Source: JBHIFE01 sp046760985 (GTDB taxonomy: Bacteria > Chloroflexota > Dehalococcoidia > Dehalococcoidales > RBG-16-60-22). From it: a stretch of DNA of 7,068 nucleotides. The DNA is taken from positions 1-7,068 of the forward strand of contig JBHIFE010000073.1 of NCBI GenBank assembly GCA_046760985.1. The letters run 5' to 3'. The translations under genes and the position numbers were made by a program. Under the pieces are notes generated by a model. That model saw nothing but the letters and a program-made list of their open reading frames with translations, was not told the origin of the DNA and did no database searches. Positions 1 through 6,472 of the stretch are shown piece by piece. Each line of letters opens with the position of its first letter. Within the stretch, counting starts at the first letter, position 1.

Positions 1-751
1 TAAAACAACCGACGGTGGCAAAAGCTGGGGACCGATCAACAGCGGGCTCCGTTCACGCTTCGTGCGTTCGCTTGCCATTGACCCGCAAGACCCTGAGGTG
101 ATTTATCTGGGTACTGGGGACGGCGAGCTTTACCGCTCCGAGGATGGAGGTAAAAACTGGAAATGGTCTTCGGCTGGAATGAATCCCGGTGAATCAATCA
201 CGGCCATTGCTGTCGACCCGGCACAGCCCAGTGTTGTCTATGCTGGCAGCATCGCTAGCGGGGTATACCTCAGCCAAGATAGTGGTGAGACATGGCGGCA
301 GATAAACGAAGGACTTGAAACGAGAGCGATACTGACACTGGGCGTATCGTCTGACGGCGGAGTGGTCTATGCTGGCACGCAAGGTGGAGGTGTCTTTCGC
401 CTGGGCGAAATTCCACCGGAAGCGCTGGAAAGGGCAAAGACTTCCGCTGTCGCGCCATCCCCGGTACCCCAGCCGACACCACCTGAAACTGAACCGGAAC
501 CCGAACCAACGGTGGAATCACCACCAGTCGGGCCGCAACCCGGAAAGAATATACAGGAGTCTGAGCCGGAACAGGAAAAGAACATCTTACCTGCCGAAAC
601 AAGACCTGAGCCATTTCTTCAACCCGCACCCCCAGCAACGGAAAAGAAGAGTAACAATTTGTCCTGGCTCTACGGTGGTGTGGCGTTGTTGATTTGCCTG
701 GCCGGTCTGGGAGTATGGCTCCTGCACTCTCGGAGAAAGACGACTGGATGA
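1..751 (+). CDS. Membrane-anchored Asp-box (BNR/Ycf48-like) beta-propeller protein, 3' part
   Basis: The reading frame is open from the window edge (first full codon at 2), so the true start lies outside; 249 residues are visible. Three Asp-box motifs (S/T-x-D-x-G-x-x-W) lie at 5-28 (TTDGGKSW), 137-160 (SEDGGKNW) and 272-295 (SQDSGETW). They are spaced 44-45 residues apart, and each is preceded by an 'I.AIAVDP..P.VVYAGT' strand pattern, so they are successive blades of a beta-propeller of the BNR/sortilin/Ycf48 type. A Pro/Glu-rich linker of about 80 residues follows from about 425. A hydrophobic segment (about 664-726) with a basic tail HSRRKTTG ends the protein. This fits an extracytoplasmic propeller on a flexible stalk held by a C-terminal anchor. 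Such propellers usually act in protein assembly or ligand binding, and no catalytic residue is evident. The stop overlaps the start of the cytochrome gene (ATGA, 748-751), so the two are very likely co-translated. The fold is well supported; the exact role is unknown. Confidence 0.88.
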   Translation, partial: KTTDGGKSWGPINSGLRSRFVRSLAIDPQDPEVIYLGTGDGELYRSEDGGKNWKWSSAGMNPGESITAIAVDPAQPSVVYAGSIASGVYLSQDSGETWRQINEGLETRAILTLGVSSDGGVVYAGTQGGGVFRLGEIPPEALERAKTSAVAPSPVPQPTPPETEPEPEPTVESPPVGPQPGKNIQESEPEQEKNILPAETRPEPFLQPAPPATEKKSNNLSWLYGGVALLICLAGLGVWLLHSRRKTTG

Positions 752-2460
752 AACGTATCTGGATTCTGATACCGGTAGCAGTGGTGATTGTAGCCATTGC
801 CGTCCCGCTTATCTGGCGGGTAGACAGCGTTTCCGGTTTTGTGAAAGATACTAATGGCCAGGCTATATCTGGCGCCATGGTACGTATAAAGGCTACCGCC
901 ACTTCTGCGATAACCGATGCTACCGGCTATTTCAGGCTCACTGGTTTTGCTCCGTCTTTTCGTCCACATATTACTGCCTGGAAGGATGGCTACTACGTTA
1001 GTGGAAGTGTGGCTTGGCCCTGGCGTAATGCCGTTGAGATTGAGCTGGCATCCCATGTGGGGCCGGACAACTCAGACTACACTTGGATTCCCCCGGCTAT
1101 TGAAGACCGCTCGGAAGCCAGCGAATGGTTTATCCAGACCGGCCTGGCAGTTGTTCAAAATGTCCCAATAAAGAAACTGGCTGAAGCCGTAACCGGCAAC
1201 CTTGAGCTTGGCTGCCGCGACTGCCACGGCCAGGGTGTCTACAAGCAGTGGGTTGGAGGAGCCCATGCTCTGGGAACGCAAAACACTCGTTTCATGACCA
1301 TGTATAACGGTACCAATGTTGATGGAAACCGCTCGCCGCTTACGCAGTTCATCGTTCACAAGGATTATGGCCCGATTCCTCTCCGCCCGGACCCTGCTAA
1401 ACCCTACTACGGTCCAGGGTTCAAACTGGACTTTCCTGACCGTGCCGGCAACTGTGCTACCTGTCACGTGCCGACACTGGCCATAGATAATCCATATGGC
1501 TCTGACCCCAATCAGGCTACCGGTATTAGTGAGCAGGGCTCTCACTGTGACTTCTGCCACAAAATTGCCTCGGTCAATCTCGACCCGAACACCGGCCTGC
1601 CTCATGAGAATATGCCGGGCATAATGTCGATTGAGCTAATGCGCCCCACTGCGGAACAACAGCTGTTCTTCGGGCCATATGACGATGTTGACGTCGGACC
1701 GGACACGTTTCTGCCTCTGGAGAAGCAAAGCGAGTTCTGCTCTCCTTGTCACCAGGCCAGTTTCTGGGGAGTACCTATTTACCAGTCATTCTCCGAATGG
1801 CTAGCCAGTCCCTATCCCGAAGAAGGTACTACCTGCCAGAGCTGCCATATGAAGCCGGATGAGATAACAACTAACTTTGCTCCTGGCCGTGGAGGTCTCG
1901 AACGTGACGCAAACACCATCCCCACGCACGATTTTCCTGGTGCTTCTGATGTCTCTCTATTGCAGAATACGGCTGATGTAATCCTTGTTGCTGAACGAGA
2001 GAGAGACGATATTCTGGTAGAAGTCAGCGTGACAAATACTGAAGGTGGCCATCATATCCCGACAGATTCACCACTTCGCCAGATTCTGCTGGTTGTCACT
2101 GCTACCGACCAACAGGGAAGGATGCTATCTCTTAGATCCGGGCCGGTATTGCCAGACTGGACCGGGGACCTAGCCGGGAAACCGGGGGTATACTTTGCCA
2201 AGGTTCTTGAGCAGTTGTGGACTGAAATATCTCCGACCGGAGCCTACTGGACACAAACCCGCGTCCTTGAAGACACCCGGCTGCCAGCACGGGAAACGCA
2301 AACATCACAATATATATTCTCTACACCACAACGTGGTGAAGTCAAAGTAGAGGCGCGTCTCATTTTCCGACGTGCCTTCTACGACCTGATGAAACAAAAG
2401 GGATGGGAAGTCCCTGATATCCTCATGGAGAAGGAAACGGTAACCATCCCTGCAGAATGA
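748..2460 (+). CDS. Exported pentahaem c-type cytochrome with N-terminal carboxypeptidase-regulatory-like domain
   Basis: A 570-residue protein. The ATG at 748 is preferred over a TTG further upstream because it gives an immediate MKR plus hydrophobic segment (residues 4-23), overlaps the previous stop by ATGA, and has a GGAG 12 bases upstream. The N-terminal segment is a signal peptide or an uncleaved anchor; no obvious cleavage site follows. Residues 28-98 read as a CarboxypepD_reg-like beta-sandwich ('VSGFVKDTNGQAISGAMV...TDATGYFRLTGF'). Five CXXCH haem-attachment motifs follow, at C156, C236, C267, C331 and C363, the last as CQSCHMKPD. The C-terminal region (about 405-570) is beta-rich and carries GGHHIPTDSPLR at 433-444, resembling the 'GH.(I/V)PTG..R' module often found at the end of multihaem cytochromes. 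The protein should lie outside the cytoplasmic membrane and carry electrons between a membrane donor and an unknown partner. Too few family-specific residues are recognisable to call a nitrite reductase or hydroxylamine oxidoreductase. The co-translated propeller is a likely partner. Confidence 0.92.
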   Translation: MKRIWILIPVAVVIVAIAVPLIWRVDSVSGFVKDTNGQAISGAMVRIKATATSAITDATGYFRLTGFAPSFRPHITAWKDGYYVSGSVAWPWRNAVEIELASHVGPDNSDYTWIPPAIEDRSEASEWFIQTGLAVVQNVPIKKLAEAVTGNLELGCRDCHGQGVYKQWVGGAHALGTQNTRFMTMYNGTNVDGNRSPLTQFIVHKDYGPIPLRPDPAKPYYGPGFKLDFPDRAGNCATCHVPTLAIDNPYGSDPNQATGISEQGSHCDFCHKIASVNLDPNTGLPHENMPGIMSIELMRPTAEQQLFFGPYDDVDVGPDTFLPLEKQSEFCSPCHQASFWGVPIYQSFSEWLASPYPEEGTTCQSCHMKPDEITTNFAPGRGGLERDANTIPTHDFPGASDVSLLQNTADVILVAERERDDILVEVSVTNTEGGHHIPTDSPLRQILLVVTATDQQGRMLSLRSGPVLPDWTGDLAGKPGVYFAKVLEQLWTEISPTGAYWTQTRVLEDTRLPARETQTSQYIFSTPQRGEVKVEARLIFRRAFYDLMKQKGWEVPDILMEKETVTIPAE

Positions 2461-2834
2461 TATTATCGAATATATGCTGGTCTTTTTATCAAAGTAACGT
2501 GCTAACGAGCCGGATTTTGTATGAGTCTGTTGTGTCAAGCATGTAGACAATCTAGTAGTCTGTATGATGAGTCCGGTTATCGTTACACACAAGACTGACG
2601 ATTGTGCAAGCTCACGGTGATACAAGCAACGCCCATCCAGCGAATCAGGCAAAATTATAAATAGCACTTTCCAATTGAAATTGCTCTACGTTGTCCCAGG
2701 TTACGGGCTTTAGCTTTCTTGTTGCCTCTTCACTCACCTAGCCCCGGCCTACAGATACATAGCCTTCGGGGTAGAACATGTCAAGCTATCTTTGACTTTA
2801 CGGTCTTAGTTCTTTGCCAAGATCTTGTGTGTTA
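2461..2834. other. Gene-free spacer after the cytochrome gene
   Basis: No reading frame here has protein-like composition plus a ribosome binding site. The stretch separates the + strand cytochrome operon from the convergent - strand Fn3-like gene. It holds an imperfect inverted repeat at 2494-2586 (listed separately), a small hairpin with a CCCCG/CGGGG stem (2742-2746 with 2767-2771), and a 10-base perfect palindrome CAAGATCTTG at 2818-2827, just downstream of the Fn3-like gene on the - strand. None is followed by a T-run, so no intrinsic terminator can be called for either convergent unit. Confidence 0.6.
2494..2586 (+). repeat. Imperfect inverted repeat, possible 3' structured element
   Basis: GTAACG (2494-2499) pairs with CGTTAC (2581-2586), and CCGGATTT (2510-2517) pairs with GAGTCCGG (2569-2576) allowing two G-U pairs. 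The two helices are separated by an asymmetric internal loop of 10 and 4 bases. About 50 bases lie inside and include short secondary pairings such as AGAC/GTCT. The element begins 33 bases after the cytochrome stop, so it could be a 3' end or stability element of that transcript. There is no T-run, so it is not a classical terminator. The fold was worked out by eye only. Confidence 0.35.
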
Positions 2835-3376
2835 TTATCTCTTTTTACGTAGTTTTCTCCAAAGTATAGAAGTTAGCGGTCTTGTTACCTGTCCTAAGAT
2901 GAACATGAATAGGGGCATGAACAGGACGAACTGCCAGGTTTGCCACCAACTTATTATTTTGGTATCGGTCAGAACGAATTCTCCGGAAAGCGTATAGATG
3001 TCTCCGTTAAAGGCCTCTGACTTAATTGTGTACTGCACAAAGGGGCAGTAGTTTACGTCTAAGTTATCTACTTGAACATGGTGAGAGCTTTTACGTAGTG
3101 GTCCTCTGACCTTGTTTGTGAAGGAGTAGCACTCAGCAGTATATTTTGGCTGGTTCCTGGTAACTGTGGATTATATAATTCGGGGAGCTTGGTGTATGCA
3201 TACTCTACGCTTCCTTTAGTTTCAATTGAAGTACTCCAGTAAAAATCTGCACCATTTCTATTAATATTTTCTATTCTTAGTCCGTATATATCTTCACTGG
3301 CTAGAGTGGAACTAGACAAAGTTATTAATACTAGTATAGTAAGGGCGATTCCTGTGCTGAGTAGAATCTTTGTCAT
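2835..3376 (-). pseudogene. Secreted, membrane-anchored fibronectin type III-like protein, broken by a frameshift
   Basis: The 5' part (3376-3068, 102 codons) starts with a clear signal peptide (MTKILLSTGIALTILVLITL, likely cleaved after TLA near residue 27). It continues with an Fn3-like first half ('GLRIENINRNGADFYWSTS', then 'KGSVEYAYT') and stops at 3068-3070 just after HYVKALTMFK. Shifted by one base, the frame from 3074 to 2835 adds 79 residues. These include 'VQYTIKSEAFNGD' and 'SGEFVLTDTK', the expected closing strands of an Fn3 domain, then a hydrophobic segment (IISWWQTWQFVLFMPLFMF) and a basic tail ending WRKLRKKR. Read together, the two parts make one anchored protein of about 180 residues: signal peptide, one Fn3-like domain, C-terminal anchor. 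The simplest explanation is loss of one base near 3071-3076, either a real mutation or an assembly error. The strong ribosome binding site argues that the 5' part is still translated. The alternative is a genuine short secreted protein of 102 residues. Confidence 0.6.
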
Positions 3377-3380
3377 GCCT

Positions 3381-3387
3381 ACCTCCT
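3381..3387 (-). promoter_or_regulatory. Strong Shine-Dalgarno of the Fn3-like gene
   Basis: On the - strand AGGAGGT lies four bases before the ATG at 3376-3374. It is the best ribosome binding site in the window and fixes the start of the signal-peptide protein. Confidence 0.8.
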
Positions 3388-3436
3388 AAAGTTTTGGTAA
3401 TTTCTATCTGTATAGTTTATTGCTCTTTTACGCGGT

Positions 3437-3496
3437 TGGCCCAGGTGGGAATACTATTGCACATAACTCACAGTTATTCCACGTAGCCTTGGGCCA
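3437..3496 (-). repeat. Imperfect inverted repeat between the radical SAM and Fn3-like genes
   Basis: TGGCCCA at 3437-3443 is complementary to TGGGCCA at 3490-3496, and GTGGGAATA (3445-3453) to TATTCCAC (3475-3482) with one bulged base. A 21-base loop lies between the arms. The element is about 75 bases past the radical SAM stop and about 50 bases upstream of the Fn3-like ribosome binding site, both on the - strand. It could be a 3' end hairpin, a leader structure or an operator. There is no T-run on either side, so a rho-independent terminator is not supported. Confidence 0.4.
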
Positions 3497-3518
3497 CAAA
3501 CACTCATCTTGTTACGAT

Positions 3519-3536
3519 ATGATAAGATGATAAGAT
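3519..3536. repeat. Short tandem repeat ATGATAAG x2
   Basis: Two perfect head-to-tail copies of ATGATAAG (3519-3526 and 3527-3534) are followed by AT, inside an AT-rich stretch just downstream of the radical SAM stop. It is only two units long. It could be replication slippage or a small protein-binding site; nothing more can be said. Confidence 0.5.
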
Positions 3537-3569
3537 ATTACAGGAGCATCCCTTCTGACGACGGTCCGC

Positions 3570-5486
3570 TTAACTTCTGTGTGCGTTCTTTTTTATCGCT
3601 GTTAGAGCTTGTGCAATCGTCCCCGGTGCTACCTTTGTGCTGGGCACGTGTTTAGAGAACCATTCATGAACAGGACGGTTCAGACCGATTCTGTGCTGGT
3701 AGCGTCGCTGTGCCCTCTCAAGACCTTGTCCGAGAATGGTGTGGTCGACACCTGCCCGGTCCTTGAAAGGGATAAAATATTGGCCGAATACCCGGTTAGG
3801 CTTGATCCGATTGGGGAGCAGTTCAATGCCAAACTGCTCCGGGTGTATGCCGATTGGGCTATGCTTGGTTACCTCCAGACGGTGCCAGTGTCCTGATTGA
3901 AGGCACTTTTCCTTAAACAGTTGTCTCACTATTTCCAGGCTGTCGACTGTCTCCTGGACTGTCTCGCTCGGGAAGCCGTACATCAGGTAAGCATGGACAA
4001 GGATGCCGTAGTTGGTAAAGTTCTTAGCAATCTGCGCAACCTGAGCCACCGAAACTCCCTTGTTCATCAGCTTTAGAAGCCGGTCGGAGGCAACCTCGAG
4101 TCCACCGGTGACGGCTACACAGCCGGCTTCGGACATTAGCCGGGCCATTTCGGGAGAAAAGGCTTGTTCGAAACGAATATTTCCCCACCAGGTTATCGGA
4201 ATCTTCCGCTCAATGAGTTTCTCGCAAAGAGACCGCAGGAGGGAAGGCGGTATAGCCTCGTCTACCCAGTGGAAGCCAGTATGTCCAGTTTCAGTGATGA
4301 TTGCCTGGATATGGTTAATTATACGTTCGACTTTCTGTGGCTCGAAACGCTGTACGTAATCCAAGGAGGTGTCACAGAAGTTACACTTGCCCCAGTAGCA
4401 ACCATGCGCTAGAGTAAGCTTATTCCATCGTCTTGACCACAGCTGATCAATTTTTGTTGAGTCGTATCGTAATGCCATATAATCCTTAAGAGATAACCCG
4501 GCGTAACTCGGGGTTGTTGCCTCGGTAAAGGGGATGTCACTTTCGTCTGGTGTTGAGTGATAGGTCACCTGTTTCCCCTCACGCACGAAGGTTCTCAGGA
4601 GTCCACTTAACCTTTTTCTCCCTTTCAGATACTGTAATATACATTCCAAAGGACGTTCACCATCATCAAGGGTGAGAAAGTCCACATAATCGAAAAACCT
4701 CGGGTCGGTAATCTCCCTCAAGTAAGTGTTTGGGTAGGCTCCGCCCATGATAATCTTAATCTCCGGAGCAACCCGTCGGACATTCTCGGCTACACGAAGA
4801 GCCCCAATCAAGCTGCCCGGGAAAGGCACCGTCAATCCAAGGACATCAGGCTGTGATTGTTTCAGTGCTTCAGAGACAATCTCCTCGATGATATGGCTAA
4901 TCAGTCCCTTTCGCTGCTGCTTAAGGAATTTAAGCACCTCATCGAAATCAGGTTTGGCGGCTGTTGCCCTAGCATAGGATGACAGGTCGAATTCAGGCTC
5001 AATATCTCTGATAGTATCCACCAAATCCCACAGGTAGAGACTGGCTAGATAACTGGCTTCATCACAAACTGCGAGGTTACCAAAGGGCTTTTCCCCATTT
5101 TGTGTTTGATAATCGAGAAACACCTTCAGACGTTTACCCTCCGGTAACCAGCCACGGGATATTATGTGAGCTTCCAGACCGGAATCTTTACCTTGTAGAA
5201 AAGCTACAACTTGATCTACGGTCTCCAAGTAACCGTCAAGGTTATCGAGGAACTGATTAATGGCGACAGTCCGCTGCTTTGGCTTGACCTTGAGTACGTA
5301 ATCTTTCAGTCGTTGCAGGCCATTCTTGGATAACAGGCGACAGGCCAGCTCAATGGACCAGTCTGCTTGTTGGACATCAATGCCACGAGAACACAGGAAC
5401 CCGGTAAGGTAGGGGGTAGCTGGGTAGGGGGTATTGAGGCTTGACATCGGTGGGGTGACAAGGAGTACCTTCATTGAAGCGGGCAT
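3570..5486 (-). CDS. B12-binding-domain-like radical SAM protein
   Basis: A 638-residue, apparently complete protein. It starts MPASMKVLLVTPP; the second Met (codon at 5474) is an equally possible start, and neither has a good Shine-Dalgarno. Residues 5-50 and about 213-290 form the Rossmann-like region typical of cobalamin-binding radical SAM proteins ('PDVLGLTVPFPGS', 'IKIIMGGAYPN', 'VDFLTLDDGERPL'). The DXHXXG motif that supplies the lower B12 ligand is not visible. The radical SAM core spans about 355-560. Its iron-sulfur motif is C363-x4-C368-x2-C371 (GCYWGKCNFCD), one residue longer in the first spacing than the classical CX3CX2C. Further core elements are HWVDEA (406-411), ITWWGNIRFE (431-440), TGGLEVASD (460-468) and GFPSET (504-509). 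The protein should cleave S-adenosylmethionine reductively in the cytoplasm; the substrate cannot be predicted. The C-terminal 80 residues are family-specific and unassigned. It is transcribed alone, away from the flanking + strand genes. The superfamily is certain; the reaction is unknown. Confidence 0.93.
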   Translation of the reverse strand: MPASMKVLLVTPPMSSLNTPYPATPYLTGFLCSRGIDVQQADWSIELACRLLSKNGLQRLKDYVLKVKPKQRTVAINQFLDNLDGYLETVDQVVAFLQGKDSGLEAHIISRGWLPEGKRLKVFLDYQTQNGEKPFGNLAVCDEASYLASLYLWDLVDTIRDIEPEFDLSSYARATAAKPDFDEVLKFLKQQRKGLISHIIEEIVSEALKQSQPDVLGLTVPFPGSLIGALRVAENVRRVAPEIKIIMGGAYPNTYLREITDPRFFDYVDFLTLDDGERPLECILQYLKGRKRLSGLLRTFVREGKQVTYHSTPDESDIPFTEATTPSYAGLSLKDYMALRYDSTKIDQLWSRRWNKLTLAHGCYWGKCNFCDTSLDYVQRFEPQKVERIINHIQAIITETGHTGFHWVDEAIPPSLLRSLCEKLIERKIPITWWGNIRFEQAFSPEMARLMSEAGCVAVTGGLEVASDRLLKLMNKGVSVAQVAQIAKNFTNYGILVHAYLMYGFPSETVQETVDSLEIVRQLFKEKCLQSGHWHRLEVTKHSPIGIHPEQFGIELLPNRIKPNRVFGQYFIPFKDRAGVDHTILGQGLERAQRRYQHRIGLNRPVHEWFSKHVPSTKVAPGTIAQALTAIKKNAHRS

Positions 5487-5512
5487 ACCAACATAATCAT
5501 CCCGACAGGTTT

Positions 5513-5521
5513 ATTATAGCA
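5513..5521 (-). promoter_or_regulatory. Extended -10 promoter of the radical SAM gene
   Basis: On the - strand the sequence reads TGC followed by TATAAT, a perfect consensus -10 with the extended TGn element. No -35 box sits at normal spacing, as is usual for extended -10 promoters; TTGGAC is present, but only 12 bases upstream. Transcription would start near 5506, giving a leader of about 20 bases before the ATG at 5486. Confidence 0.5.
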
Positions 5522-5623
5522 CCAGCCACTGTCCAAGATTGTTTTTATAACGGGTACCTTCACAGCGAGTGTATTCAGTCTGATAGTCTTTGGGTCATAT
5601 GTTCCCTTTTTCAAGACATTTAA

Positions 5624-6043
5624 AAGCTCCAAAATGGGTTCTGTCTCAAATTCTATAATCAGTCCTTGGGAGAACTGAAAGGAAAAATTTCTGAGGCTAA
5701 AGCCCTTGTAGCCAGCGGAAAGGCCGGTATTCATTTTGAGTGGATTGCCTACCATGATGCACTGGGCGTTGAATTGCACTTTGAGCTTCCTGACCTTGCA
5801 GTAAACAAAAGGCTGCTGAAAATATTTGAGCAAAAGAAGCTCGAAATTGAAGAGAGGGTGGGTGAGCCGATTCTATTCGACCATTATTTCCATAAACGCT
5901 GGACCAGACTGCTCATACGGAAGGCAACACTTGGAACTGAAACTCCTCCAAATCTCGGAGATGCCACAAGACAGTGGGGAATAGAAACCATGGCCAAGCT
6001 TTATACCGTGTGCAAACCACTCGTTGACGGTTTAAAACCGTAA
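5624..6043 (+). pseudogene. 5'-truncated DUF4268-like domain remnant
   Basis: The open frame after an in-frame TAA at 5621 encodes about 139 residues ending at 6043. 'SGKAGIHFEWIAYHDALGVE' is followed by 'LHFELPD', 'NKRLLKIFEQKKLEIEERVG' and 'RWTRLLIRKA'. This matches the pattern I know for DUF4268, the C-terminal domain of larger proteins often linked to restriction or nuclease functions: a GKSG(I/L) turn, a VELY-like strand, a helix ending in IEE..GE, then an R-rich strand. Those proteins normally have another 150 or more residues upstream, which are missing. The only early start is a TTG at 5666 without a Shine-Dalgarno; the first in-frame ATG is near the end of the domain. The remnant begins beside the divergent radical SAM promoter, as if a rearrangement had cut off the 5' part. 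The alternative is a short free-standing domain protein started at TTG 5666 (125 residues). The family call is from memory of the pattern. Confidence 0.5.
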
Positions 6044-6154
6044 AGGACTCAAGAGTGCGTCTGGGCTTCGTTATAGTTTGTGTGGGTCACTAAACTCGGG
6101 AATGTTCAACTTGGATGCGCCCCAGACATCAAACTGGGTTGCTTCAGAATTTCT

Positions 6155-6178
6155 GCTTGCTATATGTACTAAGCAAGC
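6155..6178. repeat. Small perfect hairpin
   Basis: GCTTGCT (6155-6161) and AGCAAGC (6172-6178) form a perfect 7-bp stem with a 10-base loop. It lies about 110 bases after the DUF4268-like remnant. No T-run follows, so termination is only a weak possibility. Confidence 0.4.
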
Positions 6179-6214
6179 TGTCATTGCCTGCACACTGATT
6201 AACCTGCTTGACCC

Positions 6215-6243
6215 TTGGCCTGGGAGAATCAAAAGCGTATAAT
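6215..6243 (+). promoter_or_regulatory. Sigma70-type promoter for the GGCT-like gene
   Basis: TTGGCC (6215-6220, four of six matches to TTGACA), a spacer of exactly 17 bases, and a perfect TATAAT (6238-6243). It is the best full promoter seen in the window. The expected start near 6250 leaves a leader of about 230 bases before the ATG at 6483, long enough to hold regulatory structure. Confidence 0.5.
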
Positions 6244-6269
6244 GCCACTGAGTGGTGTCCGGTCCGAAT

Positions 6270-6414
6270 CTTATTTAAGGAATGTCAAACTCAAATGATT
6301 AGTCAATTAATGGACGGCCTGGCATCATTCTTCGCTGTAGACCTGAAGGGCAGGCAATAGGCCTGAGTCTGCTTACTGCACGAAAACTCAGAATGTTTGA
6401 CTTAAGGAAGTAAG
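6270..6414 (+). ncRNA. Possible structured leader RNA (long closing stem)
   Basis: CTTATTT (6270-6276) pairs with AAGTAAG (6408-6414), with one G-U pair. AATGTCAAAC (6281-6290) pairs with GTTTGACTT (6395-6403), with one bulged T. The two helices flank a symmetric purine loop, AAGG (6277-6280) opposite AAGG (6404-6407). Inside, CAGGC (6351-6355) and GCCTG (6361-6365) form a hairpin that AGAC/GTCT (6339-6342 with 6367-6370) could extend. A second GCCTG at 6317-6321 could pair with the same CAGGC, giving two mutually exclusive folds. It lies downstream of the 6215-6243 promoter and upstream of the last gene, as a leader would. It matches no riboswitch class I recognise. The alternative is a small decayed inverted-repeat element; no flanking target duplication is seen. 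The folding is by eye. Confidence 0.35.
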
Positions 6415-6465
6415 TCGCTAGAATAGAAAGCAAAGAAACGCTTCCGTGGACATTCCTGAATCTTT

Positions 6466-6472
6466 AGAGGGA
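6466..6472 (+). promoter_or_regulatory. Ribosome binding site of the GGCT-like gene
   Basis: AGAGGGA ends ten bases before the ATG at 6483 and supports that start codon. Confidence 0.65.

Noticed and set aside
694..747. Upstream TTG start for the cytochrome, adding 18 residues
   Set aside because: The added residues are charged and precede the export segment. The ATG at 748 has the ATGA overlap and a GGAG at suitable distance.
270..902. A 210-codon - strand frame across the propeller stalk
   Set aside because: It is antisense to two well-supported genes; its length comes from the proline-rich coding strand, and the product has no domain character.
2719..2997. A 92-codon + strand frame
   Set aside because: It starts at TTG without a ribosome binding site and runs antisense through the anchor-encoding part of the Fn3-like gene; composition is unconvincing.
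5471..5833. A 120-codon - strand frame upstream of the radical SAM gene
   Set aside because: Its 5' half is antisense to the DUF4268-like frame, which has clear domain character. It overlaps the start of the radical SAM gene, has no ribosome binding site, and its product is unrecognisable.
6102..6242. A 46-codon + strand frame starting MFNLDAPQTSNWVASEF
   Set aside because: It looks somewhat protein-like, but no Shine-Dalgarno is at usable distance, the promoter at 6215-6243 overlaps its end, and no family is recognised.
6259..6269. GGTCCGAATC resembling a tRNA T-arm
   Set aside because: The loop lacks the TTC sequence, and no acceptor, D or anticodon arms can be assembled around it.
6270..6414. 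Miniature transposable element with terminal inverted repeats
   Set aside because: The arms are imperfect, no target-site duplication flanks them, and no second copy is present in the window; a leader RNA fits the position better.
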